Shown here: in pieces, positions 53,938 through 62,827 of the stretch
Layout of the letters: the number at the start of each line of letters is the position of its first letter
How positions within the stretch are numbered: position 1 is the first letter of the stretch
Assembly (NCBI RefSeq): GCF_000193495.2
Contig: NZ_AP023410.1
Coordinates: 744,001-808,000, forward strand
Direction: 5' to 3'
Source: Acetobacter aceti NBRC 14818
GTDB lineage: Bacteria > Pseudomonadota > Alphaproteobacteria > Acetobacterales > Acetobacteraceae
Length of the DNA stretch: 64,000 nt
Position numbers and translations under genes: made by a program
Notes under the pieces: model-generated
What the model saw: the letters and a program-made list of their open reading frames with translations, nothing else
What the model was told of the DNA's origin: nothing
Database searches by the model: none

Positions 53938-55971
53938 TCAGATATCGAGCATTTCCACTGATTGGGACTGGGCGTGTTCCTGAATGAACGCGAAACGCAG
54001 TTCCGGCTTGCGCCCCATCAGACTTTCCACACGTTCCCGCGTCTCCAGTCTGTCGTCCGAATGAATCACCACGCGCAGCAGGGTGCGTCGTTTTGGATCC
54101 ATGGTCGTCTCCTTGAGATCTTTCGGTGGCATTTCGCCAAGACCTTTAAAGCGTGAGACTTCCACTTTCGCGTTCGCCTTGAAATCGGTCCTGATCTTCC
54201 GATCCTTATCGGCGTCATCCATCGCGTAAACCGTCTTGGCACCATGCGTCAGGCGGTAAAGTGGCGGCTGAGCGAGATACAGATGACCGGAGCGCACAAG
54301 CTCAGGCAGTTCACGGTAGAAAAATGTCATGAGCAGCGAGGCGATGTGTGCACCGTCCACATCGGCATCCGTCATGATGATGACACGTCCGTAGCGCAGC
54401 CGCATCAGGTCGAAGCGATCCCCGGTTCCGCAGCCCAGCGCTTCCACCAGATCACTCAGTTCCTGATTGCCGCGCAGCTTCTCACTCGTGGCACTGGCGA
54501 CGTTGAGGATTTTACCACGCAGCGGCAACACTGCCTGCGTCTCACGATTACGCGCCTGCTTGGCCGATCCGCCAGCCGAGTCACCCTCTACGAGAAAGAT
54601 CTCGGTTTCCTCGGCTTTCTCGCGCGTGCAGTCCGTCAGCTTGCCGGGCAGACGCAAACGCCGCGTGGCGCTCTTGCGCGGCGTATCTTTCTGTTCCCGA
54701 CGACGAAGACGATCTTCCGCACGCTCAACGACAAACGCCAGCAGCGAGTCAGCCTGTGTCGGATTGCCTGACAGCCAGTGATCGAACCGATCACGCAGCG
54801 CAGTCTCGACCAGTTTCGACGCTTCGGCGCTGGTCAGCTTTTCTTTGGTCTGCCCCTGAAACTGCGGATCACGGACAAAAGCGGAAAGCTGGATAGCCGT
54901 GCAACCGAGAATATCTTCAGCGGTGACAATGCTCGCACGCTTGTTGGATCGCTGATCGCCCCATGCGCGGAAACCCTTGACCAGCGCCGCCCGACAACCT
55001 GCCTCATGCGTACCGCCGAGGGGCGTCGGAATGGTGTTGCAGAATGACGCGAAGCTGGCCGTGCCGGATTCGAGAAAGGCGATCGCCCACTCAACCCTGC
55101 CGCCGGACACACCATTGGTTTCAGGAAGCTCTGCGTCACCGGACCAGATCGGAGCCAGCAGAGGCGCGTTTTTGCCAAGTTCGTCAGCCAGACTGTCGGC
55201 CAGACCACCAGGGAAATGCAGAACCGCTTCAGCGGGCGTTTCATCACCCGCCTTGATCAGGGACGGATCACAATTCCAGCGGATCGTTACTCCACGGAAC
55301 AGGAAGGCTTTCGAGCGGCACAGCTTGTAGAGGCGTGCAGGCTGGAATGCGTGTGTTCCAAAAATTTCCGGATCGGGCTGAAAGCGTATCTGCGTGCCAC
55401 GTCGGTTGGGAGCAGCGCCGACCTTTTCTATGGGTGTCTGGGGAATGCCTCGCGCATAGATTTGCCGCCACAGCGTTTTATCGCGGGCGACTTCCACTTC
55501 CATGCGGGTCGACAGCGCGTTGACCACGGATGAACCCACACCGTGCAGGCCACCGGATGTCGCATAGGACTTGCCCGAAAATTTACCGCCCGCGTGCAGC
55601 GTCGTGAGAATAACTTCGAGCGCCGAGCGGTCAGGAAATCGGGGATGAGGATCAACAGGAATGCCGCGTCCATTATCCCGCACCGTCAGCCAGTTTCCGG
55701 GCTCAAGCGTGACATCAATGGTCGTGGCGTGGCCAGCGACTGCCTCGTCCATCGAGTTATCGAGAATTTCAGCGGCGAGATGATGCAGCGCGCCTTCATC
55801 CGTTCCGCCAATATACATTCCGGGACGACGACGGACAGGCTCAAGTCCTTCCAGCACCTCGATGGAACTGGCGTCATAGTTCTGACCCGACGCAGCCGCT
55901 GTCTGCTGCGTTTTTTGCGGCGTCGGCTGGGAGGAAGAAGGAGATCCGGTGCCTGAGAAAAGATCGCTCAT
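53938..55971 (-). CDS. parE: DNA topoisomerase IV subunit B
   Basis: 677 residues; ATPase subunit that decatenates daughter chromosomes with ParC. GHKL ATPase motifs ILDNSMDEAVAGHATTIDV, VRDNGRGIPVD and TSGGLHGVGSSVVNALS; TOPRIM motif IFLVEGDSAGGSAKQARNRE and metal site MTDADVDGAHIASLLMTFF. The length and the lack of a GyrB insertion favour ParE. The first 30 residues are a Ser/Gln-rich tail before YDASSIEVLEGLEPVRRRPG. GGGAG precedes the start. Confidence 0.95.
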   Translation of the reverse strand: MSDLFSGTGSPSSSQPTPQKTQQTAAASGQNYDASSIEVLEGLEPVRRRPGMYIGGTDEGALHHLAAEILDNSMDEAVAGHATTIDVTLEPGNWLTVRDNGRGIPVDPHPRFPDRSALEVILTTLHAGGKFSGKSYATSGGLHGVGSSVVNALSTRMEVEVARDKTLWRQIYARGIPQTPIEKVGAAPNRRGTQIRFQPDPEIFGTHAFQPARLYKLCRSKAFLFRGVTIRWNCDPSLIKAGDETPAEAVLHFPGGLADSLADELGKNAPLLAPIWSGDAELPETNGVSGGRVEWAIAFLESGTASFASFCNTIPTPLGGTHEAGCRAALVKGFRAWGDQRSNKRASIVTAEDILGCTAIQLSAFVRDPQFQGQTKEKLTSAEASKLVETALRDRFDHWLSGNPTQADSLLAFVVERAEDRLRRREQKDTPRKSATRRLRLPGKLTDCTREKAEETEIFLVEGDSAGGSAKQARNRETQAVLPLRGKILNVASATSEKLRGNQELSDLVEALGCGTGDRFDLMRLRYGRVIIMTDADVDGAHIASLLMTFFYRELPELVRSGHLYLAQPPLYRLTHGAKTVYAMDDADKDRKIRTDFKANAKVEVSRFKGLGEMPPKDLKETTMDPKRRTLLRVVIHSDDRLETRERVESLMGRKPELRFAFIQEHAQSQSVEMLDI

Positions 55972-56025
55972 GCCCGGTTCTGTCTCCCTCTACAGATGAT
56001 TCGTCAAGAACTCAGTTTCTGGACG

Positions 56026-56559
56026 TTACGCCTTGCGTGCTGTGCGACGACGGGCCCGGCTGCGTGTCTCCGTGGTTTTTTCTACGGCAGGGGCCGCACA
56101 GGTCTCGAATGTCGCAGGCTGTGTGATGTCTTTTGCCAGAGCATATTTCGAAAGATCATGTTCATCATCCAGAGCAATGACCTCATCGAACATACCAATT
56201 CGCTGATCGCAGAATATGGTGCCCGACTGGAGGCTTTTTTCAGACTGCACGTTCGCCAGCTGCGTAATGTAGTCGTCATGTTCAATCTGCGCCCTCTTTC
56301 CGTATGTCGTACGGAAATAGGTATTCAGGCGCTGTTCCTCAGCCAGAAGCTTTGTGCGGAACTTTTCCATAACTGCGTTGTAACGGTCCTGAGCCTTGCA
56401 GGAGAGGGCTGTCACCATCAGTTCGCTTTTGAGGCCCTGCACATCGAAAGCTTCAGCAGCCGGAGAGCCGCTACAGCTTGCGGCAAAGGTCCCGGAACCA
56501 GCGGTGAGACCAAGGGAAACCACACCGGCGATCGCGAGACGGAACAGACCTGTGGACAT
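56026..56559 (-). CDS. Exported hypothetical protein with coiled region
   Basis: 177 residues. Signal peptide (RLAIAGVVSLGLTAGSGTFA), then a helical domain with CSGSPAAEAFDVQGLKSELM and SCKAQDRYNAVMEKFRTKL and a pair of further cysteines (TIFCDQR, FETCAAPA), so two disulfides are possible. The C-terminus is strongly basic (RSRARRRTARKA). No family recognised. AGAGG precedes the ATG. It follows parE's promoter region and may be its own unit. Confidence 0.65.
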   Translation of the reverse strand: MSTGLFRLAIAGVVSLGLTAGSGTFAASCSGSPAAEAFDVQGLKSELMVTALSCKAQDRYNAVMEKFRTKLLAEEQRLNTYFRTTYGKRAQIEHDDYITQLANVQSEKSLQSGTIFCDQRIGMFDEVIALDDEHDLSKYALAKDITQPATFETCAAPAVEKTTETRSRARRRTARKA

Positions 56560-56904
56560 GAAAAGCCTCTTTGAAAGAGATGGAATATAACGTGCTCAGA
56601 CGTATGCACCGCCCGCATCCTGATGGCGAGAGGATTCTGAAACCTGTTTCTCAACCTGTCGCCTCAAAACACGGTTTTATCGACATATTATCGTGAAAAA
56701 ATATCAGGCATATCTGTCATGCGACCATAATACCGCCGTGATTATGGCGTTTCGACGGCATCCGCCTCCTGCATCCGTACAATCGTCCCGTGCCATGCCT
56801 TTCAACCGGCAGTCGGATGCTCTAGAGCGTGATGGATTTCATTGCGGTCGGTGGATTCGCCGCCAGTCCGCCCAGTTGTCAACAGCGATAAGCGGAGCCT
56901 ATAC
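56560..56904. other. Non-coding divergent region
   Basis: Control region for two divergent genes. AT-rich around 56680-56720. Short frames here have no ribosome site or family match; no clear promoter pair was identified. Confidence 0.35.
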
Positions 56905-57453
56905 GTGCGTCTTAAAGTCCTAGCCGTGCCTGTGCTGGCCACCAGCTTTCTGGCCGGATGTAATCATGGTCCGCTTCAGAGCGGTCGTTACGGATCGCCT
57001 GATCCATTCGGCTACATGAAAACATCCGCCGTCTGCCAGACCACCAAACCGACGACCGACGCCCAGGGCGATCGTGTAGCCACCATGACTGTCCGCAGCG
57101 ATGATGGTCGTTGCGTTCTGGCCGTCGCCCCGCCCGATGGCGGCGCTTATGCCTCCTTTGGCGTTTCACCCACGCCTGAGCACGGCAAGGCGTTCCTTTA
57201 CACGCTCGATGGGCAGACACAGATCGCCTACACGCCGGTCATGGCCTATTCCGGTCCGGACAAATTCTCGGTTGTGCTGATCCGTGGCCCCGGCCAGAAG
57301 CGCGACAACCTGACAGTCAATGTCACGGTTGATGCAACAGGCGTGGTCATACCAAAGCCAGCCGTCAGCGCCCCGACACCGGAGCGCAAGGAAACGCGCA
57401 AGGCGACGACGACAACCAAACGTCGCACGGTAACAAAAGCACGCAAACGCTAA
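56905..57453 (+). CDS. Hypothetical lipoprotein
   Basis: About 182 residues from GTG 56905 (GGAG eight bases upstream). Lipobox VLATSFLAGC near residue 19. The mature part has a beta-rich domain (VATMTVRSDDGRCVLAVAPP, QIAYTPVMAYSGPDKFSVVL, NLTVNVTVDATGVVIP), which looks like an Ig-like or cadherin-like strand pattern. It ends in a very basic Thr/Lys/Arg-rich tail. Outer-membrane or periplasmic anchor; function unknown. Confidence 0.65.
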   Translation: MRLKVLAVPVLATSFLAGCNHGPLQSGRYGSPDPFGYMKTSAVCQTTKPTTDAQGDRVATMTVRSDDGRCVLAVAPPDGGAYASFGVSPTPEHGKAFLYTLDGQTQIAYTPVMAYSGPDKFSVVLIRGPGQKRDNLTVNVTVDATGVVIPKPAVSAPTPERKETRKATTTTKRRTVTKARKR

Positions 57454-57520
57454 GTCTGCGCACTTTATTCAAGACCCTGGATGATTTTCCTGATGCACTG
57501 ATTGACAGTGCATCAGGGCG

Positions 57521-57970
57521 TTATATCGAAAAGGTGATCGGTTCTGTCAGCGGCCGACGCAGACCGGCCGTTTCGGCCTTCCTGACAAGATCATCCAGCG
57601 TGACTTCACGCAATCTGGCTGTAATCGCCTCATCTTCTTCGCGCCAGAAAGGATCAAGAACCTTCTGGTAGAGATCGCCTGAAGAGCCATCATCGGCCTC
57701 GGGATCTGTGTTCACGACCGTAGAGACGATTTCCGCGATGGAAATATCCCTTCTCGGACGCCCCAGCCGATACCCTCCCCGTGGTCCCCTGACGCTTTCC
57801 AGCAGCGATGAGCGGGACAGCATCTGCAGCAGGGGTTCAATACCCCGTCGGACCAGCCCGGCTCTCTGGGCAATGTCCGCTGCGTTCACGGTACCGGTCC
57901 GCCCCGCATAAAATGCAACATCCAGCATGATCATAACGCCGGTCATTGCACGGTCGCGTCGCAAAAACAT
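57521..57970 (-). CDS. Rrf2-family transcriptional regulator without cysteines
   Basis: 149 residues from ATG 57970 (GGGGAAGG upstream). Winged helix with NAADIAQRAGLVRRGIEPLL and LLESVRGPRGGYRLGRPRRD (the RGxxGGY wing typical of the family). The iron-sulfur ligands of IscR/NsrR/RirA are absent; the protein has no cysteine at all, the position reading NTDPEADDGSSG. Adjacent and divergent to cysK, it may be CymR-like and respond to cysteine precursors; this is inference from position. Confidence 0.88.
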   Translation of the reverse strand: MFLRRDRAMTGVMIMLDVAFYAGRTGTVNAADIAQRAGLVRRGIEPLLQMLSRSSLLESVRGPRGGYRLGRPRRDISIAEIVSTVVNTDPEADDGSSGDLYQKVLDPFWREEDEAITARLREVTLDDLVRKAETAGLRRPLTEPITFSI

Positions 57971-58225
57971 TGAGCCTTCCCCAAAGCCATTCATTCCGCC
58001 GACAATTAGCCGACAATCCTCACGATGGCGACATATCCATGCCATGAAAGTGAAAAGCAATGAAAGCAACACTTATCCACATTGCTCTGTCGTGCTATTT
58101 CACCAGCATATCCCGATTTGCGGGAAGCGATGTCTGTTCAGGACTTCAGCCAGATCGATTCTCCGTGGCGGCACGGTTCAAACCCCTGTCCTGCCGGCAG
58201 AGAGCGCCAGAAAAGAGGTTATGCA

Positions 58226-59215
58226 ATGGTCTCCAAGACGCCAGCCGACCATATTGATTTCAAGTTTGCCCCTCCTCGTGGACGGATTTTCGATTCCATT
58301 GTGGATGTGGTCGGCGGCACTCCTCTGGTTGGCCTGCCTCGCATGATGGAAGAAGACAGGCTTCAGGCCCGTATTCTTCTCAAGCTTGAATTTTTTAACC
58401 CTCTCGCGTCAGTGAAGGACCGCATCGGCGCCGCCATGGTGCTGGCGGCAGAAGAACAGGGGCTTATCACGCCCGGAAAGAGCGTTCTGGTTGAACCCAC
58501 ATCCGGCAACACGGGCATCTCTCTTGCGTTTGTCGCTGCTTCGCGTGGATATCGCCTGATTGTGACCATGCCGGAGGGCGCATCCATCGAGCGTCGTAAA
58601 ATGCTTCGGCTGATGGATGCTCAGGTCGAGCTAACTCCTTCCCGTCTTGGTATGGCGGGCGCCATTGCCCGGGCGCAGGAAATTCTCAAGACCACACCTG
58701 ACGCCTGGATGCCGGGGCAGTTCGACAATCCGGCTAACCCGCTCGTGCATGAGCAGACAACGGCTGAGGAGATCTGGGTCGATACGGCTGGAGCAGTCGA
58801 TGTCGTCGTCGCTGGCGTTGGGACGGGCGGCACGGCCTCAGGCATTGCGCACGCCCTGAAAAAGAAAAAACCAGGGCTTGAGGTTTTTGGTGTCGAACCC
58901 GCTGAAAGCGCCATTCTCAATGGCGATGAACCGGGGCCACACGGCATTCAGGGTATCGGCCCCGGCTTCTGCCCCCGCACGCTCGATGTTGGCGCGCTTG
59001 ATGGTGTCATGACAGTCTCGGAACGGGAAGCTATTGCTGCGGCTCGACGCTGCGCCCGTCTGGATGGCATTCCCATTGGCATTTCATCAGGTGCGGCTCT
59101 GCATGCTGCGGTCACGCTGGCGCATCAGCCTGAGAACAAGGGCAAGACCATTGTGGCCATCGCCCCTTCTTTTGCTGAACGTTATCTCTCCACGTCCCTT
59201 TTCAACGGACTGTGA
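58226..59215 (+). CDS. cysK: Cysteine synthase (O-acetylserine sulfhydrylase)
   Basis: 329 residues. PLP fold type II: LEFFNPLASVKDRIGAAMVL holds the PLP lysine, VEPTSGNTGISLAFVAASRG binds the substrate, and GVGTGGTASGIAHALKK binds the phosphate. Makes cysteine from O-acetylserine and sulfide. ATG 58226 is chosen; AGAGG precedes it, and the longer frames starting at 58082 or 58130 add an unusual leader. Divergent from an Rrf2 regulator and ended by a good terminator. Confidence 0.93.
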   Translation: MVSKTPADHIDFKFAPPRGRIFDSIVDVVGGTPLVGLPRMMEEDRLQARILLKLEFFNPLASVKDRIGAAMVLAAEEQGLITPGKSVLVEPTSGNTGISLAFVAASRGYRLIVTMPEGASIERRKMLRLMDAQVELTPSRLGMAGAIARAQEILKTTPDAWMPGQFDNPANPLVHEQTTAEEIWVDTAGAVDVVVAGVGTGGTASGIAHALKKKKPGLEVFGVEPAESAILNGDEPGPHGIQGIGPGFCPRTLDVGALDGVMTVSEREAIAAARRCARLDGIPIGISSGAALHAAVTLAHQPENKGKTIVAIAPSFAERYLSTSLFNGL

Positions 59216-59223
59216 ATACGACA

Positions 59224-59247
59224 ACGGGGCCTTCCGGCCCCGTTTTT
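59224..59247 (+). terminator. Rho-independent terminator after cysK
   Basis: ACGGGGCC (59224-59231), TTCC loop, GGCCCCGT (59236-59243), then TTTT. Confidence 0.92.
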
Positions 59248-59300
59248 AATGAAGAGTTAAATGTTGCCCAGTTTGATAACCGGGACGACAGATCAACCAT

Positions 59301-60443
59301 TCAGCGCAAAACGATTTCTACACGCCGGTTCTGAGGTTCTCTCACGCCCAGACCGGTAGGAACCATCAGGTGAGTCTGGCCATATCCCTGCACATCAATG
59401 ATGGAACCAGCCACACCATCACGAATCAGCTCCGCTTTGACCGTTTCGGCGCGCTTGATGGAGAGTTCCATATTGTAATGCTCACCACGCGGTCCCTGAT
59501 GGGCCGCGGACGTATCTGTGTACCCTGAGACCTGAATGCGGGTCAGAGCCGTATGCCCGGATGCCTGAGCGGCCACAGCGACAATCGACCGGGCCCGGTC
59601 GCTAAGCCCTGCCTCATCCCAGTCGAAGAACACAAGGTAGGTTCTGGCCGCTGTCGGCATTGGTGCGGGACTGACTTCCGCTGGCGGCGGAGGCGGCGGT
59701 GCAGGATTGAACTCGTAACGCAGGCCCAGCATCAGGGAATGATTGAAGTCCGTTGCCGTGCTGCGGTTATTTTCAGCCAGCCCATATTCCTTGACCGTAT
59801 TGCGACCACCAACCGTGCCAAGCGCCGTTGCATGGAAACCCTGCGGTGCCAGCATGGTCCAGAAACGATATTCGGCTGTTGCGGAAAGTCCCACGACCCA
59901 CGGCACCGGGAAAGCGAGGCCGAAAATTCCCTGATAGGTGAAACCGCCATGTGTGCCCCGCACCTCTTCGGTGAGCGAGCGATCAAGGCCTGTGATGCTC
60001 GTATGCATGTGGGTCCAGCCGTAACCGACACCCGCGCCGAAATACGGGAACAGCCAGTTTTGGCCTATATCCAGGTCAAACAGGGCATTGGCCATCAGGC
60101 CTGACGTCTGGCGACGCCCATCGCCCTTTGTGGAGACGGTGGCAGAGGAAAGCCGACGGTAATCCATGTTCCGGTAATTGCCTTCAAGTTCCACCCTGAA
60201 GCCGTTACCCAATCCGTAACCAATCGAGCCTATGCCGACAGCACCTGTTTTCCAGGTGTCGCGTCCGCTCGGCATGTTGTGAGTCAGACGAACCTGCTGG
60301 TCCTGATTGAAAGTCGCACCACCCTCACCCGCAATATACAGACCCTGCACAGGCTGGGCGCTAGCAGCAGCGGACAAAGCGAGGACGACAAGCGGCGCCG
60401 ACAGGATTGATCCCGTAAGAAACCCGTTACGCAGCTTCATCAT
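59301..60443 (-). CDS. OmpA-family outer-membrane protein
   Basis: About 380 residues from ATG 60443 (GAGGAG upstream). Signal peptide ending ALSAAASA, an eight-stranded barrel (GLYIAGEGGATFNQDQQVRL at its start; SLMLGLRYEFNP at its end), a proline hinge (NPAPPPPPPAEVSPAP) and the peptidoglycan-binding OmpA domain (YLVFFDWDEAGLSDRARSIV, then QVSGYTDTSAAHQGPRGEHY and SIKRAETVKAELIRDG with the conserved Arg, ending PQNRRVEIVLR). Structural link between the outer membrane and the wall. Confidence 0.92.
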   Translation of the reverse strand: MMKLRNGFLTGSILSAPLVVLALSAAASAQPVQGLYIAGEGGATFNQDQQVRLTHNMPSGRDTWKTGAVGIGSIGYGLGNGFRVELEGNYRNMDYRRLSSATVSTKGDGRRQTSGLMANALFDLDIGQNWLFPYFGAGVGYGWTHMHTSITGLDRSLTEEVRGTHGGFTYQGIFGLAFPVPWVVGLSATAEYRFWTMLAPQGFHATALGTVGGRNTVKEYGLAENNRSTATDFNHSLMLGLRYEFNPAPPPPPPAEVSPAPMPTAARTYLVFFDWDEAGLSDRARSIVAVAAQASGHTALTRIQVSGYTDTSAAHQGPRGEHYNMELSIKRAETVKAELIRDGVAGSIIDVQGYGQTHLMVPTGLGVREPQNRRVEIVLR

Positions 60444-60710
60444 GTTCTCCTCACATCTGCACCGATATCGACCGGACGCTTCGACCCGGTGCAATGTCAC
60501 TGCACTATCACATGGCCTTGTTTTGCCGAAACCAGACCTTCGCGCAACTCGCAACACCGTCCACAAGACTTTCAACTCTGAAAATTCTGCTCAGTCGCCC
60601 GGCATTTAGCGCCGTTTTCTCAACATGTCTGCAAACCCGGAGAGCGCCGGAGGTTGCATGGGCCGAGCGGCTTACCATGCATCTGTGGCTCTCATGCAAC
60701 GCCTGAAGGG

Positions 60711-61052
60711 TTAAAGCAAGACGGCCTCGAAGGGAGGCGCCAGATCCTCGGTTTCAAATTCAAGGACCCACAGGTCCGGATCACGCCCGACCTGTCTTTC
60801 CACATAGGCCTCCGCAGTCGCCTCATCGACAGGATCGGCGCCGCTTCCCCTTATCCATGCCGGAGAACCATCCGGCGCACGAGTCTGTGCAAGCACGACA
60901 GTTTTTCTGTCACGCGAGGTGAGGATGGCGAGAACGCCTCCCGCATCCTCGTCTCCACGACGACGACGAAATGCCGGGCATCCCGCGGAATTGGCCTGCC
61001 GCAACACGGCGCTGACCCATAAACCGGTCCTGAGACGGGGTTCTGCGCTCAT
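60711..61052 (-). CDS. DUF1491 protein
   Basis: 113 residues with the DUF1491 layout: RLRTGLWVSAVLRQANSAGC, GGVLAILTSRDRKTVVLAQT, WIRGSGADPVDEATAEAYVE and RQVGRDPDLWVLEFE. Unknown function, widespread in alphaproteobacteria. Its ATG overlaps the stop of the S41 protease gene (ATGA), so it is the third gene of a translationally linked operon rnr-S41-DUF1491. Confidence 0.85.
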   Translation of the reverse strand: MSAEPRLRTGLWVSAVLRQANSAGCPAFRRRRGDEDAGGVLAILTSRDRKTVVLAQTRAPDGSPAWIRGSGADPVDEATAEAYVERQVGRDPDLWVLEFETEDLAPPFEAVLL

Positions 61053-62827
61053 TCAGCTTCCATTCCGGCCGTATCCGCCTCATCAGGAATCATGAAAAGA
61101 GCTGCCCTGTAGGCAGCCGGTGTTTCAAGAAGATCACGTCCCACATCCAGATCAAGGTCGCCTCCAAGCGCCGCCGGACAGGTTTTCCTGATTTCAAGGA
61201 TCCGGGAGACAGGCACCGGGTAACGAACACTGCGTGACTGCCCCACGGATGCGCCGTCCGGCGTATGGCCAGCCCGCAGAGCAGCCATCTGCTTCTCCGT
61301 GTCCGCAGCTCCCCGGCTCGTGCAGACCTGTGGCATGACGCCCAGTCCCTGAAGTGGCCAGCCCAATGGCGCGATCACGCGGCTCCATGTCACGAACAGT
61401 TCACCACGATCGGGCAACTGGGCAACGGTCTGCACCAGTCCCTTCCCCATTGTCGAACTTCCCACCACCACGGCGCGGTGATGATCGGCCAGGGCCGCCG
61501 CGAGAATTTCAGCAGCGCTCGCCGTACGACCGTCCACCAGCACGACAACAGGGAGATGATTGGTCATGTCTCCGCCCTGCACGGCCCAGACATGATTCGC
61601 CTGCGGATCACGTCCCTTGGTGACAACCGCCACGCCATTGTCCAGCAGGAGGGCCGCAGCGGTGACAGCCTGTTGCAGCACCCCGCCCCTGTTGCCCCGC
61701 AGGTCGATGAGGATTCCGCGCAGATGACGGTCCTGTGTCGCCTGATCGAGATACTGACTCATTTCCTCCGCAGTCTCGGAAGAAAAGGATGTGATGCGAA
61801 TGATCACCAACGGCCCGGCGCTGAAAGCGAAGACCGTCTCGGGCGGAATTCTTTCCCGTCGCAATTGCAGTGTGCGCGTCCGTTTCAGCGTCGGAGAATA
61901 AAACCGCACCGACACACTGCTTCCGGGAGCCCCAGAAACAAGAGCATTGACCTGCTCGACCGACTGGCCCACCACGCTGTGCCCGTCAACGGCAACTATC
62001 CTTTCGCCAACATCGACACCGGCTGGCCATGCGGGGCCATTGGTGTTGACAGCACTTACAATCAGGTGACGTGATGCTGTTCTGTTCCGGCCTGAAGGAG
62101 GAACGGTCTGTTCATCAATCGTAATGCCGATTCCTGCATTGCCGCCACTCCGCACGGTCCGATCAGTGTCAGCGGGTGTCGGGCTGACATAGCGGGAATA
62201 CGGGTCGAGATGATTGAAAAGCTCGTCAAAGAAACTCTGGGTCAGCCCGTCTCCCTGCACGTTCTGCAGAACCGATGAATGCTCGGTGGCGGACAGGAGG
62301 AAATCGGTCGTGAGCGCGGCCCAGTCCCGCGAACTGTTCGCGACAGGAGCAGGACGCTTCAGAACAACTGACTGCCCCTGCATGAGCTGAATGCCATCCG
62401 GAACTTCGACAACGCGCAGGGCCGGATCCAGCGCGCTGATGCCTCCAAGTCCCCAGAGACACAACTGACGTACATCATACGGATGGAGAGTCCGGGGCTG
62501 TAAAAACTCCAGCGCTGTCTGGATGACCGCTCGCATGAGACTGGTGTTCAGTCGCAGTGGAGCGTCCTTCTGCTCTGCCGCCTGTTCTCCGACAGCGATC
62601 TCATTCGTTGGTACGGTTGTCTCCCTGCCCGCATCCTTCGGACCAACCACGGGAACAGCGGGCGCATGAGCCCCGTCCTTTTCTTCTTCCGGCGTTGCTG
62701 CCGCGTAGGCGCAGACGGCTGAGGTCAGCAGCCACACCGCGACAGCCAGCGGCAATATTACCGGCCGAAGTTTAAGGAAACCCCGATGGTCTGAAGAAAG
62801 CATCACGGACAGACCTCGGTTTCTCAT
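61049..62827 (-). CDS. S41-family C-terminal processing peptidase
   Basis: About 592 residues. The start is taken as ATG 62827, overlapping the RNase R stop (ATGA); ATG 62803 is an alternative. A signal anchor (VILPLAVAVWLLTSAVCAYA) is followed by a PDZ domain (GERIVAVDGHSVVGQSVEQV) and the S41 core: ILIDLRGNRGGVLQQAVTAA, the serine in VVLVDGRTASAAEILAAALA and the lysine of SSTMGKGLVQTVAQLPD. This matches the Ser-Lys dyad of tail-specific proteases. Periplasmic; the natural substrates are unknown. The N-terminal 190 residues before the PDZ are less conserved. Confidence 0.88.
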   Translation of the reverse strand: MRNRGLSVMLSSDHRGFLKLRPVILPLAVAVWLLTSAVCAYAAATPEEEKDGAHAPAVPVVGPKDAGRETTVPTNEIAVGEQAAEQKDAPLRLNTSLMRAVIQTALEFLQPRTLHPYDVRQLCLWGLGGISALDPALRVVEVPDGIQLMQGQSVVLKRPAPVANSSRDWAALTTDFLLSATEHSSVLQNVQGDGLTQSFFDELFNHLDPYSRYVSPTPADTDRTVRSGGNAGIGITIDEQTVPPSGRNRTASRHLIVSAVNTNGPAWPAGVDVGERIVAVDGHSVVGQSVEQVNALVSGAPGSSVSVRFYSPTLKRTRTLQLRRERIPPETVFAFSAGPLVIIRITSFSSETAEEMSQYLDQATQDRHLRGILIDLRGNRGGVLQQAVTAAALLLDNGVAVVTKGRDPQANHVWAVQGGDMTNHLPVVVLVDGRTASAAEILAAALADHHRAVVVGSSTMGKGLVQTVAQLPDRGELFVTWSRVIAPLGWPLQGLGVMPQVCTSRGAADTEKQMAALRAGHTPDGASVGQSRSVRYPVPVSRILEIRKTCPAALGGDLDLDVGRDLLETPAAYRAALFMIPDEADTAGMEAE

